From positions 47,641-111,640 of the forward strand of contig CANXME010000315.1 of assembly GCA_948144175.1 (NCBI GenBank): a DNA stretch of 64,000 nucleotides. Direction: 5' to 3'. This DNA is from Closterium sp. NIES-65. Its lineage: Eukaryota; Streptophyta; Zygnematophyceae; Desmidiales; Closteriaceae. The position numbers and the translations under genes were made by a program. How positions within the stretch are numbered: position 1 is the stretch's first letter; every line of letters begins with the position of its first letter. Below are positions 53,810-64,000 of this stretch, in pieces. The notes under the pieces are model-generated. The model searched no databases, was not told where the DNA came from, and was given only the letters and a program-made list of their open reading frames with translations.

Positions 53810-54246
53810 TGCTGCGATCAGCAGTTGATCGTGGCCTAGGATCTACTCAGGAAGGTTCGCACGCAGAGAAGTGATGTTGGTGGGCCCTTGACCTCAATAG
53901 CAGAGTGAATGTAAATGCTTGAGATGAATAAAACATGCAAATACAGCAAATATAAATATGAGTACAGCTAAGATGAAACGACCTAGCTAGCCATGTACTC
54001 TAAGGGGTACATTCCCTTATTCAAATACATTCCCAACCGTGCGGCGCGAACAGTTTCGAAACTGTTCTCGCCGAAGCCATCCTGCCTGCAGCTGCCTGAT
54101 GCTTGTGTGCTCCGACGGTTCAGATGCGTCCCAATTGTCTGACGCTTCGAGTCGTTTCCAACCGTCTGACGCTTCACGTTCATTCGCGATACTGCGTGCT
54201 GCGGTGAGGAGTGCACAGTAATATTCAAGTTTTACTATTCGTAACA
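53810..54246 (-). repeat. Element 2, 5' LTR
   Basis: Partner of 47524-47960; followed in sense by the TGGTATGAGAGC primer site and on the outer side by the TGTTT target duplication. Confidence 0.94.
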
Positions 54247-54371
54247 TGTTTGACACTTGCTTCATAGCCCATGTTGATCAAGTGCCCAACTTAAATAGTC
54301 GAATGCGTGCAGGGTATTTTCGAAACGTGGGAACAGTGCAAGGGTTCGGGTTTGAAAATAGCGGTGGTTAG

Positions 54372-54893
54372 CGTAATCCCCCCCCAGTTGTAGACCCCCT
54401 GGTCTATAATACGGACCCGGGTACTCTATTCGAGTACATCTGAGTTAGACCCCCTAAATGGCTCCTAACATTATAAGACCCCCCCACATACTAGAGAAGT
54501 GCGGATTTTACAAAAATATGCAATTGAAAAGGTAACGAATTTCGAATTTCAAATGAGTCAACACCCATTTTCAATGTGTTTGACTTTCGAAGGCTTCACT
54601 TGTTGCGCGTCCAGTCAGGATGAGCTGGCACGTGGGCAAAGTGACGTGCCAAATCTCTGTGCACAGTCAGGGAAACGCCCTCGCGCGATTCTAATTCAGG
54701 ATGATGTATCAGTATGATTCGATTGAACTTACGAGACTGAAATGTACAACATCGTGCATTCTTATAAATGTCAATCTGAACAGACCCGGGTCTTCTTAAA
54801 AAATATACCATTTAATTATACCCCCCAGCCTTTTTAGGGGTGATTATCATAATACCCTAGGGTCTTATATACGGGGGATTACGGGTAGGTGTA
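54372..54893. mobile_element. Candidate DNA transposon remnant with CGTAATCCCCC ends
   Basis: CGTAATCCCCC at the left and GGGGGATTACG at the right are inverted. Just inside, both ends carry AGACCC/GGTCT-type matches. AT-rich, no coding region and no convincing target duplication. Confidence 0.45.
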
Positions 54894-54948
54894 CTGTATT
54901 TGAAGCAGAGGTGTTCAGCGGCCAGCCTGTAACATCACTTTCAAGGTG

Positions 54949-54988
54949 ACTTCTGAGTCGACTCAAAAGTCACCTTGTCGACTCAAAA
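54949..54988. repeat. TCGA-centred palindrome plus a partial second copy
   Basis: GACTTCTGAGTCGACTCAAAAG is followed by GTCGACTCAAAAGTC. Together they separate two copies of GTGTTCAGCGGCCAGCCTGT (about 54909 and 54993). Confidence 0.9.
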
Positions 54989-55273
54989 GTCAGTGTTCAG
55001 CGGCCAGCCTGTAACATCAATTTTATTGGAGAAAACAGCCACAGATATAATTCCACATCTGCAACCTGGATGATACAGGAGACACAACTCACCATGATAA
55101 ATACTGTACTACACATCGCAATAAGCTAAACACCGTCCATTACCATCAGCGCAACAACCGTCAGCATAACAGATATAGAGATTCCACCAGCACTGCAGCA
55201 TAAGAAAAGGTTGCGGCACAGCAGCAGCCTCACTCACCAATACCGTACTCATCAGACAGACATGATTCATGAA

Positions 55274-56724
55274 CTAGGCAGCAGCGGAGGCAAAGAGCTT
55301 GGCCACCTCACTCCACATGGCCCAGGGCTTGTCAATGAGATCAACGGTGTAGTTGATGTGATGCTGGCTGGGCAGAAACTCAAACTCGCACGGAATCTCC
55401 GAATCCACATACCCGTTAGTAAGCGCCATGGCAATCGTCCCTTTCACGTTGAGAGGCAGCGACGCGCTGTCTGGCGCCATGGCAGAAAGCTGGCGGAGAC
55501 TCGCGGCCATGTCAGCGAAGTTCATCAGGGTGAACCCGAGGCACGAGGAGCCCACATCAGGGGGCTGGTTGGGCAAACCACCCACGGTTACCATGGGCAC
55601 TTTGTGGCGTTTCCCCAGGATGTGCGTAAGGATGGCGCAGGCAGAGAAGCAGTTTCCGTCCGACAGGACCCGGAAGGGCCGGCCGCCAAACACCGGCTGC
55701 CGCTCCTTCCCGGTGAATCTGTCGGTCATCTTGAACGGCGCCGAGTAGTTTCCAGCCGGGCCGGCCGCTGTGAAGCGGCGCTCGCGGAAAGGAGCGTAGC
55801 CAAACACGCTTGTGAGATTCGTTCCGTTGAGGTCGGAGTATGCGTCGATGAAGTAGAGAGAGGCCGCGTTGACAGCGAGCAGGCCGATGGCGTTCTCGGT
55901 GTACTGCGAGCCGATGATGAAATCCATGCGCATGGTGAAGCTTGCGTCGGGGACCTTGGCTGCCCCCATGAGCAGGCGGATGGCTGTGTATGATGCCACC
56001 GTGGATCCGCCACCGTTGCCCCGCACGTCTATGATGACCTGAGAGGCGTTGGACCTGAAGAAGGGAGGGGCATGGGGGGAGTGTGGGGGGACGCATGGGG
56101 GGACATATGGGGAGAGACATGGGGGAACGCATGGGGGGAGGCATGAGGTCAGGGCGCTAGCATGAGGGGAGTGTGGGGGGAGGCATGGGGGGGAGTGTGC
56201 GGGGAGGCATGAGGGGGAGTGTGCGGGGAGGCATGGGAGGACGCACGCGGGAACACATGAGGGGATGGATGGGGAGCACATGGGGAGCACATGGGGAGCA
56301 CATGGGGAGCACATGGGGAATGCTTGGAGGAATGCATGTGGGGGCAAGGGAGGAGACATGGAAAGGATCATGGGGCAATGAGCAAGAGGGGGAAACGAGG
56401 GCGGACAAGTGCTGATGTTAAAAGGAGTGACATGTCAGGTGCATAGCATGAGACAGTGTCGTGTGCCATTGTAAGGAGCAGAAAGGCACAATGCTGGGAG
56501 TCGGGACCACATAAGGGTGAAAGAAGGAGTGTTTTGAGACGCCTCAAATCATAAGGGTGGCTGCAGGTAAGGGGTGTAAGGAGGGAGGTACTGACGCTGC
56601 TGCGGTTTGAAGAGCCTTGGTGACCTCCTGGTCCATGACGTCATCCTTGATGTCGTCACTGAACGTGTGCAGCCAGATCACGGCCGTGCTGTTGTCCATC
56701 AGGTACACCTGCACAGCCCCCCCC

Positions 56725-56755
<31 letters not shown>

Positions 56756-56771
56756 GCACACGCGCGCGCGG

Positions 56772-56810
<39 letters not shown>

Positions 56811-59080
56811 CACACGCGCGCGCGGGCACACACACACACACACGAAAACGAGTTGGACGCACATGATTGGTCTACGACTCTACGCAAGTGCAGCAGGCAC
56901 CTCAAAACAGATCAGGTAATAGCACATCAGGTGGCAGTCAGTTACTGTTGCACACCAGCTGGCACACGCAAGCAAGTCACTTGATGACTCCAGCTGGCAC
57001 ACGCAAGCAAGTCACTTGATGACTCCAGCTGGCACACGCAAGCAAGTCACTTGAAGCTGTGCCACACACGTCAAGCCACAGACGTCATCACAAGCCAAGC
57101 ACCCACCACGCAAGAACCCTATTACAACCACCAGCATTCACCCCAACGACTGAAGCCATCTCGCTCACCAGGAAAAGGTCATCCTTGGGTGAGATCCTCG
57201 TTACAGTCGGCCCCCGTACTGCACCAGAAGAGCCGTTTGCTGCTGCAGCAGAAAGCGACGCAATCTCGACATTCAGGTTGCCGCTGCCATCGCTGGTATC
57301 ATCATAGTAAACTGGATCGGGGTGGCGCTTGAGAAACTTGTAGATCACTGGTGTGTCTGCTGCATGTCCGTGTCCATGGAGTCCGAGCGTGCTTGCGTGC
57401 GCGCTAGTGCCGTCAGTGGCATTGCTTGATGGCTCCACGGCACAGAACGTCGCCCAGTATTCCGTGGCGTTTGTGAAAGCAGTCAGGTTTCCTGTCCCGA
57501 TCCATGCCACCTGAACGTCCTCCGTCGAAGCACTCTTTCTGAGAGGTGCGGAGGGGAGCAGCACAGAGAGGATTATTGAGTCGACTCAAAAGTCACCATT
57601 TTCCTGTCCCGATCCATGCCACCTGAACGTCCTCCGTGGAAGCACTCTTTCTGAGAGGTGCGGAGGGGAGCAGCACAGAGAGGATTATTGAGTCGACTCA
57701 AAAGTCACAATTTTCCTGTCCCGATCCATGCCACCTGAACGTCCTCCGTCGAAGCACTCTTTCTGAGAGGTGCAGTGCAGTGCAGAGGGGAGCAGCACAG
57801 AGAGGATAAATCTGGCAGCCGCGGAAGAGAGAGCGCGAGACATGTTCAAAACTGTACGTGAGACATGTTCAAAACTGAGCGTGAGACATGTTCAAAACTG
57901 TACGTGAAGAAGATGAGAGTGGCGAACGAAGGCAGCAAGCAAGAGAGCAAGTGAAAACAACGACACGCGTAGCGACAGGGAGAGCCGATAAGAAAGCATC
58001 GACTGTCTGTCACGTCACTCACTCGATTGCGAACGACACCAGTAAGGTGTCATTTTCGGGAGCATAGGCTCGCCGGGCGAAGTCGCCTGGCACCTGGACG
58101 ATGCCTGTCTCCCCCGACGACCCATCCACTATATTCGCCGCGAAAGATTTCGTGAATCGCGCAGACCCGATTGCGAAACATGCCCCCTTCCTTGTCCGCC
58201 CAGTTCAGGATGAAATCTTCCGCCTTTTCCCCGTTAATAGCCACCACCTGGGGCGTCGCATGAAACATGGAACATGGATTTGTAAAACAGGTGTGTAATG
58301 CATGCAAGCAGGGCGCTGCTGAATGAACCAGGTGCTTGAATGACATTAACGAACCGGGTGACTCTATCAGTTTGTTGCATCATTGCATGCATACCTGTCG
58401 GCCCTCGTAAAGACTGAAGTCAAAATTGTGCAGAACCTTTGCAACATGGTCCAACCCGTTGGGAGTGACATCTGATGGCAAGAGGGATTTTCAAAAGAGA
58501 GTTTATGGTTAAGCTTTTTTCGTGGTACGCTCTTTAGGATTGCTCTTCTTTGCAGCAGAATGCCGGGGAATACCATTGAACAACCCTAACTGTTAAGAGT
58601 GACACTTACATAGTGCAGCAGAGCAACCCACAGACAGTACTGCAACACTCACATCGGCGTGGCGCAACGCAGCAGAGGGAGGAAAATCTTCATTCACCAA
58701 CCCTCACCGGGAGGGAATGCATTGAGCAACACTCACATCGGCGTGGCGCAACGCGAATGATCTGCTGCCCGTTTTCAACAACAGCCATGAGCGGCAACGG
58801 CAAGTCGTAACTGCTCCCTCCGAAGCAAGTCGGGATGGAACGCGCTGTGCCCGTCGTTGAGGCGCGTTGGTCGCGCGGAAACGCCGCCATGTGCGCGTCA
58901 ACCAGCCGAGGGTACTTTCCCGCTTCGGCGTTCGCGACGATTTTCCGCAGGTCCGCGACAATATCGATGCTGCTCGGCAGGTTGGTCTGGTCCGGCGAGT
59001 CAACGGCGATGTGCTTGTACACGTAGTGATTGTCGAACGCGTTCGCGATCGACAGCAGGTCCTCCACGTCGCAGTCCTTC
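55274..59080 (-). CDS. Peptidase S41 family (tail-specific-protease-like) gene, 5' end unresolved, one frameshift
   Basis: Serine endopeptidase of the C-terminal-processing/CPAF-like family. Exons (minus): 59080-58737, 58471-58395, 58247-58023, 57538-57169, 56708-56596, 56054-55274. Motifs: LVDAHMAAFPRDQ and CFGGSSYDLPLPLMAVVENG early; VVAINGEKAEDFILNWADKE; LVSFAIE; VQVAWIGTGN; the S41 core VIIDVRGNGGGSTVASYTAI; RVLSDGNCFSACAILTHIL, holding the likely nucleophile Ser; and VPMVTVGGLPNQPPDVGSSC. Exon 58247-58023 is 225 bp, but the frame needs 224: translation stays in register only if the C5 run at 58183-58187 has one base fewer. A hydrophobic, signal-peptide-like segment (LLPVLVLALLLQAPSASARH) lies in an open frame near 59640, probably the first exon, but its ATG was not identified. 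Confidence 0.87.
56100..56340. repeat. ATGGGGGGA/GGGAGCACAT arrays
   Basis: Diverged G-rich units and four to five copies of GGGGAGCACAT lie in the intron before the last S41 exon. Confidence 0.8.
56532..56549. repeat. Palindrome with ACGC centre
   Basis: TGTTTTGAGACGCCTCAAAT lies between two copies of CATAAGGGTG in an S41-gene intron. Confidence 0.8.
56718..56845. repeat. Poly-C and (CA)n/(CG)n microsatellite
   Basis: A C run of about 22 is followed by CACA and CGCG runs, immediately upstream (minus sense) of the S41 exon at 56708. Confidence 0.95.
57500..57800. repeat. About 118-bp tandem triplication of an S41 exon start
   Basis: Three copies of the 5' part of exon 57538-57169, with its acceptor (CTCTCAG|AAAGAG in minus sense), are separated by two TCGA-centred palindromes at about 57576-57592 and 57688-57704. 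Only the first (rightmost in sense) copy continues into the full exon. Confidence 0.92.
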
Positions 59081-59719
59081 CTGCCATGTGGGAGATCGGC
59101 CGTGGCAATTGTACAACCGCAAATCAGGCCAACATAAACGAGACCAGAAAGCGTGGAGTTCGGTTTCAGTTCAGTGGCGCATGAAAATAGATAGCGGAAA
59201 AGAAAAATATCAGCAAAACTCTTTCACGGTACATGAACGGTGGCGGTACAATACAGTACCTGAACAGGAACGTGGAGTGGCACGCGCGGAAGAGAGAAGG
59301 AGCAGCGAATCCTTGCCCTCCAGTCTTGTCCCCAAGTTTCCCCCGCAGTGCGATTCAGCTCCGCTGCCAGCGCAGCACACGGGTCGGGCGCGGCTCCGGC
59401 TGCGATTGAATCCGTTCAGAGGGGCGTCGTGGCACGATACCGCAGGAGCCGGCGCCGGCGCCGCCGGAGCTGGCGCCGGGACTGCTGAAACTGGCTGCCA
59501 ACAGCCACCTCTGCCGGTCCGTCGGACTCCGCGGCAGTGAGAGTGGCGGGCTTCGCGGCGACGGGGAAGAGGCCGTCGTTCCAGAACCAGTGGCGGGCGG
59601 ACGCGGAGGGCGCCTGGAGCAGCAATGCGAGGACGAGCACGGGGAGAAGCCCCGCCGCCGTGGAGAACGCGCCGCCGCGCCCTTGAGTGACGGCCCGTCG
59701 CGGGGCAGCCAATTGCGCT

Positions 59720-61760
59720 GCGGGCAGATGGGGGACTGGGTCGGCTACGAGTGCAAGAGAGTGTCAGCGGGCGGTAGCAACGCACGCTACTTGTTGGTTA
59801 GGAGAGAAAACTGCGGGAATGAACTGTGAGGTGTGGATGGCCGAGCGGGGTAAATATATTCCGTGGGAGAGCAGAGCAGGAGAGGCGAATTTGGTTCGGA
59901 GCTTCGGTGCGAGTCGGGTCGACGATTTTCCGCCGCCGCGACGCCGCCCATGGTGTGCGACGAGACCCGCTCGGTCGCCCAGTACTAGGGCAGGGGCGAA
60001 GTATGGCGAGCGTACGAACCGAACCTGCCCTGGTGTGGAGAACGGACTCCAAAATCCCTGATTCGTCTTGCCCCTACGACACAGCCCCACTGCCTTGCGA
60101 CGGACTAATGCCATGCGACCTCACTACAGATTGGAAGGGCGAGGCGGCTCCGCAAGTCTTTCGATAGGTAGCTGGTGGGGAGATGTGCAAGACTTAGGAA
60201 GTCTTGTTCGGGTTGGTAGCTGGTGGCGAGAGGCGCAAGACTTTGCGTGACTCAGCTAATAGCAACATTGATGAGTTGTCTAGGGATCCGAGAGAGGGCG
60301 CATTCCTATGTATAGCGTCGCGAAAAGACGTGTCGAGGTTGATTGTGATGCCTGTTGGAGGTGAGGATGTTAGCAGCGCAAGTGCAAATTGTGTGGAGTC
60401 GTTTCCTATCAATTCCAAATGCGTGAGTCGCCACGATTTTTTCTCGTCGCGAGCGGCTGGAAATGTCGTCTTCGCACTCCGAGCACGGAGTTACCGATTT
60501 TTCGCAAGAATCAGTCTAACTGGACCCGGATCTGGAACTCGGGCCACCTCCTGTGCGGAGTCTGCTCGTAAATGTGGGCCCTAAGGTCTGAGGTTCTGGG
60601 AAAGCAGACGAAATAGAGTAACAGGTGTGTACAAAGTTGTTTTCTTCAAATAACACACATTGAAAGGAGTAACTTCAGAAAGGGTTACACGACGATACGA
60701 CTGACATCGCCGCAGAGACTTTCGTCAATCGCTTGACCACCCGCGAGGGCAGGCTGACTAATAAGCCCAAGGACCACTCTCCTATTTTTCGGCGGGCTGT
60801 CAGTCAGCCTACCACAAAAAAATAGGAGTTCTATGTAAGGAATCTGTTGGTTGTTCGCTCCTTCTCATACAGCTCATAATTGCACGTACCGCTCAAACGC
60901 GCTACCGACGTAGGTCGAAAACCGTCGTGGCAAGCTCGCACGTATTAGAGAAGCCGCTTGTTAAAAATCAATCTTCCCAGGTGCGTGCGTAACTGGATGT
61001 TCGCCTCCCCTTTCGCGTGTGTCGCACCCACCCTCAGTCTCCCTCTCGCGACCGTCTCGCAGGACTCGCGCGTTCAGATTTAGGGTTACCATTACGACTC
61101 AGCATGCGTGTTCAGAATTTGCGTAATCATACAGTCGTGATCCTTGTCACTCTTTTTCCACGTCTGTCGCGGTTAGCACGCGTTGTCGTGTTACGAAACA
61201 GGAGTGACGACTAGTCGCGATTTCCGGCGTTGCGCGTCCGGCGTTGCACACCCGTGGCAAGAGATGAATAGGTTGTGCTCAAGTCGCTTTTCCAGACGTC
61301 TCAAGACACGTTTCCCCACCTTCCTCGCTGCAGTGGACAGACGGAAGCTCAAGACAAAGGCAAGACGAGGGACAAGCCGTGGAAGGCGGTTCAGTGAGAG
61401 CCAGCACGTGCAGGAGCGACAGCAGGATATAGAGTCGTATGGTGGGTGTCTCGCACGTGTATCGCATGCTGGAGATGTGTCGCATGGTAATGGGTGTATT
61501 GCATGGTGGGTGCATGTCGACTTGGTTTTTTCCGGCTCCCCTGCTTTTCCTGTATTTTGCTCTCCCTTTCTTTAACCTCCCTCACAACAAACTTTTCGTG
61601 GCTGCCTTGGCACAATTCTCCTCACATTCATCTTACATTCGTCTCAGATTCTTCGCAGATTCTTCTCAGATTTGTCGCGGATTCTTTTCAGTTTTTTCCC
61701 AGATTCGTCTCAGATTTTTGCCGTCCCACCAAGCTGTTTCAAGGAGCTGTAGCTGTTTCC
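59720..61760. other. Divergent intergenic region between the S41 gene and PEX4
   Basis: Should hold both promoters and the unresolved first exons. A diverged direct repeat (GGTAGCTGGTGG...GCAAGACTT) occurs at about 60166 and 60214. CTCCTATTTTT and AAAAATAGGAG near 60778-60833 form an 11-bp inverted repeat. Confidence 0.5.
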
Positions 61761-61784
61761 ACCCCCACCACTTGCAGGTGTTGC

Positions 61785-61970
61785 AGTGGTGGCTTTTCAA
61801 GGAGCTCAAAGATGCACAGGGGCAGGCAGAGGTAGCAGCTGACGCTGACAACTCCTATCTCCCCACCCACCCCCCTGTTCCAGTCTCGTTCATTCCACCC
61901 CAGGCGTCGCGGTCACGGCTGTTCAAGGAGTTGAAGGAGGCGCAGCGGGAGGCACGGGTTGCAGCTGACG
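61785..61970 (+). other. Two decayed copies of the first recognised PEX4 exon
   Basis: At about 61790-61850 and 61908-61968 the sequence encodes LFKELKDAQGQAEVAADAD and RLFKELKEAQREARVAADAD, close to the start of exon 62049-62174. Further 3' fragments with the donor follow the exon at about 62196-62285. Confidence 0.85.
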
Positions 61971-62048
61971 CTGACAACCCCGTATCTCCCCACCCACCCC
62001 TCTGTCTTAATCTCGTTCCATCCCTTCCTCTCGTTCATTCCATCACAG

Positions 62049-63618
62049 GCGTCGCGGTCGCGGCTGTTCAAGGAGTTGAAGGAGGCGCAGAGGGAGGCAA
62101 AGGGATCAGCCGATGCTGACATCATCCTGAGCTGTGATGAGAGCAACATCTACAGATGGACGGCCCTCATCAAGGTAGAGTTGAATGGACGGCTGTGATG
62201 AGAGCAACATCAACAGATGGATGGCCCTGATCAAGGTATGCAGGATGTGACGGTTGTGATGAGAGCAACGTTTACAGATGGACGTCTATTATCACTGCTT
62301 CCGCATCTTCCTAAACCCCTTCGTAACTCAGCCCCCCCTGCTGTTTAGTACATTCAACCTATGATACGTAATGGCCCTGCCTCAAAGCCTAGGGTTGACT
62401 CGTGTGCCCCTTCCCTCCCTCCCCCCCAACCCCCCCTCCCCCCCTCTCCGCCTCTCGCTGCTGCCTACCCTTGACCCCGATGTTCTTTCCCCAGGGCCCA
62501 GCTGACACCGCCTTATTACGGAGGGCATTCACCCTCACCATCAACGTGCCCCAGCAGTACCCTCTTGTTCCGCCCCAAGTGCGGTTCGCTACCAAGGTCT
62601 TCCACCCCAACGTGCACTTCAAGGTCAGTCAACTCTGAGTCAACTCAAGTCAACCAAGATCTTCCACTCCCAAGTGCACTTCAAGGTCAGTCAACTCCGG
62701 GTCATCACATTTCGGCCAATGCACTTTATACATCATCCACATGGCATGGAATCAGCTTCAGTGTGTCTCTCACCTGACTCCCGTTTCTCTCACCTGACTC
62801 CCGTTTCTTTCTCTCACTCACCAACTCCTTCCCCTTGCACCCCCTCTTTCCCCCCCCCCTTCCCTCTTCCACGCCCTACCACCCAGACGGGGGAGATCTG
62901 TTTGGACATCCTCAAGACCGCATGGAGCTCTGCCTGGTCCCTCACACCCGTGTGCACTCGAGGGACTTCATCCCATGCGTGTGCATCTCCGTCATCACTC
63001 TCACCCCTTCGTCCCCCTTACCTCCCCTTCCTCCCCTTCCACGCCATGCCATGCAGACGGGGGAGATCTGTTTGGACATCCTCAAGACGGCATGGAGCCC
63101 AGCTTGGACCCTCACATCCGTGTGTCGCGCCATCATCACTCTCCTCTGCCACCCCGAGGCCGACAGCCCACTCAACTGCGACTCAGGTGAGTGAGACACA
63201 TCAGGTCAATCAAGTCCACCAAGTCGCTTCTAGTGGGAATTTTCTCGTGTCTCTGTGTCGCGCCATCATCACTCTCCTTTGCCACCCCGAGGCCGACAGC
63301 CCACTCAACTGCAACTCAGGTGACTGACATTCCAGCTTGGATCGGTGTCGAGTCCAACAAGTCACGTTCAAAATGAACCCGTCACGTCCATGAGTCTAAT
63401 CTCATGTCTCTCTCTCTCTCTTTCCCCCCCCTTGTGTACATACCCCCTCTCGTGTAAATACCCCCTCTCACGTACGTAACCCCTCTCGTGTGTTCCCTCC
63501 ATGCGACCCACCCCATTCCCCTGCAGGCAATCTGATTCGAGCAGGTGACAACCGGGGCTATTGCTCCATGGCTCGCATGTACACTAAACTCCACGCCATG
63601 CCGCCCGCTGCCAGATGA
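62049..63618 (+). CDS. PEX4: PEX4 / UBC21, peroxisomal ubiquitin-conjugating enzyme (first exon not found)
   Basis: E2 enzyme that monoubiquitinates the PEX5 receptor so that it can be recycled from the peroxisome membrane. Exons: 62049-62174, 62495-62623, 63057-63186, 63527-63618; 158 residues plus a missing N-terminal Met-Gln or similar (Arabidopsis UBC21 has 157). Sequence order matches: ASRSRLFKELKEAQREAKGS, DESNIYRWTALIKGP, PLVPPQVRFATKVFHPNVHF, then TGEICLDILKTAWSPAWTL with the catalytic Cys, VCRAIITLLCHPEADSPLNC, and GNLIRAGDNRGYCSMARMYT. The usual YxGGxF segment reads ALLRRAF, which looks like two compensating one-base changes near 62512 and 62524. Copies of exon 3 occur at 62887-62960 and 63260-63321, of exon 2 at about 62650-62685, and of exon 4 near 63690-63745. 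Confidence 0.95.
62620..62700. repeat. Decayed palindrome and copied PEX4 exon 2 end
   Basis: CAACTCTGAGTCAACTCAAGTC separates ACGTGCACTTCAAGGTCAGT from AAGTGCACTTCAAGGTCAGT; both carry the exon end and splice donor. Confidence 0.8.
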
Positions 63619-64000
63619 GGTTGATTTGGCTCACAGATCGACACCATGTTTCCGCGACCAGATGAATGTTGAAGGTGTTGAGAGTTTCCTGGGCTCACAT
63701 GTACACTACATTCCACGCCACACCGCCTGCAGCAAGGAACCTTGGAAGGCATCAGGTATATTGCATGGGTATATGTACAAGTTTTTTTTTTATCTATGGT
63801 ATGATGCGTGCATCATGATGGTCTTAAAGCGCCAATTTTGCTGCAGCTAGCTAGAATGTGAATGTGGCCTCTCATCTCTTTCGCAAACGGAGGACATGAC
63901 CTGCTGCAATCTCTTTGCGAACGGAGCACCTGACCTGCTGCAAAGCAGCCATTGCAACCTGCACTGTGCTGGGATTTTACAGAGTAAGGAAGAAGCGCAC
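63619..64000. other. PEX4 3' flank
   Basis: Contains a decayed copy of the last PEX4 exon (about 63690-63745) and a short tandem duplication of about 36 bp (CTCTTTGCGAACGGAGCACC type) at 63877-63945. Nothing else is recognised. Confidence 0.6.

Larger units (their letters stand above)
47524..54246 (-). mobile_element. LTR retrotransposon 2 (Ty1/copia type)
   Basis: Sense strand is minus. LTRs of 437 bp (47524-47960 and 53810-54246) differ at about seven positions (about 1.6%). A perfect 5-bp target duplication TGTTT flanks it (47519-47523 and 54247-54251). The primer site TGGTATGAGAGC follows the 5' LTR (53809 downward); the polypurine tract GTGAAGGGGGG precedes the 3' LTR. It carries gag and RT/RNase H, but I find no protease or integrase motif. 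About 4.4 kb without element 3. Confidence 0.95.
39918..54255 (-). mobile_element. LTR retrotransposon 1 (Ty1/copia type), degenerate, host of the nest
   Basis: Sense strand is minus. Direct repeats of about 140 bp mark the LTRs: 3' LTR 39918-40057; 5' LTR 47384-47523 plus 54252-54255, split by element 2. Right after the 5' LTR is TGGTATCAGAG (47383-47373), the classic initiator tRNA-Met primer site; before the 3' LTR is a GGGGGTA polypurine-like tract. Order gag, protease, integrase, RT, RNase H is the copia order. Without the nested inserts it would be about 7.1 kb. Several stops and frameshifts make it non-functional. No clear target duplication was found (GGTGC left, CTTGC right). Confidence 0.92.
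54256..55273. other. Intergenic, downstream of the S41 gene
   Basis: Contains the TIR element candidate at 54372-54893 and the palindrome cluster at 54949-54988. No gene is seen. Confidence 0.6.

Noticed and set aside
39913-54260. Target duplication for element 1 (GGTGC/CTTGC)
   Set aside because: Only the last three bases agree; not convincing.
59210-59785. 191-residue minus frame as the S41 N-terminus
   Set aside because: It starts at GTG rather than ATG and is Arg/Pro-rich noise; the overlapping frame with the hydrophobic signal-like stretch is more plausible, so I left the 5' end open.

Overview
This is a stretch of nuclear DNA from a eukaryote of the green lineage. The genes are split by many GT-AG introns. 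The recognisable proteins (TEX1/THOC3, organellar asparaginyl-tRNA synthetase, PEX4/UBC21) look plant-like. A paired phosphate acetyltransferase and acetate kinase points to an alga rather than a flowering plant. My best guess is a streptophyte green alga, possibly Zygnematophyceae such as Closterium; this is inference.

Layout. 1-513: 5' exon of an unrecognised gene (minus). 514-5560: mostly non-coding, with a large (GA)n block. About 5590-12976: THO complex subunit 3 (minus). 13443-21882: phosphate acetyltransferase, Pta (minus). 23066-26027: acetate kinase (plus), head-to-head with Pta across about 1.2 kb holding a foldback MITE. 26513-36572: asparaginyl-tRNA synthetase (plus, 15 exons). 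36573-39917: intergenic minisatellites and a 176-bp structured repeat present twice. 39918-54255: a nest of Ty1/copia-type LTR elements: element 1 (minus) carries a hAT-like MITE in its leader and element 2 (minus) in its 5' LTR; element 2 carries element 3 (plus, non-autonomous). 55274-59080: secreted-type peptidase S41 gene (minus). 62049-63618: PEX4, the peroxisomal ubiquitin-conjugating enzyme (plus).

Together, Pta and AckA interconvert acetyl-CoA and acetate via acetyl phosphate. The other genes are unrelated housekeeping functions: mRNA export, organellar translation, peroxisome import and proteolysis.

The most unusual signal is not a gene. In all six recognised genes, many exons have one to four decayed partial copies ('exon echoes') in the adjacent introns, often with their splice sites. 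At many junctions between two such copies sits a short palindrome of one family, TTTTGAG-NNNN-CTCAAAA, with centre TCGA, GCGC, AATT or ACGT. Several intron minisatellites begin at an exon's splice donor and copy it repeatedly. I know of no description of this architecture.
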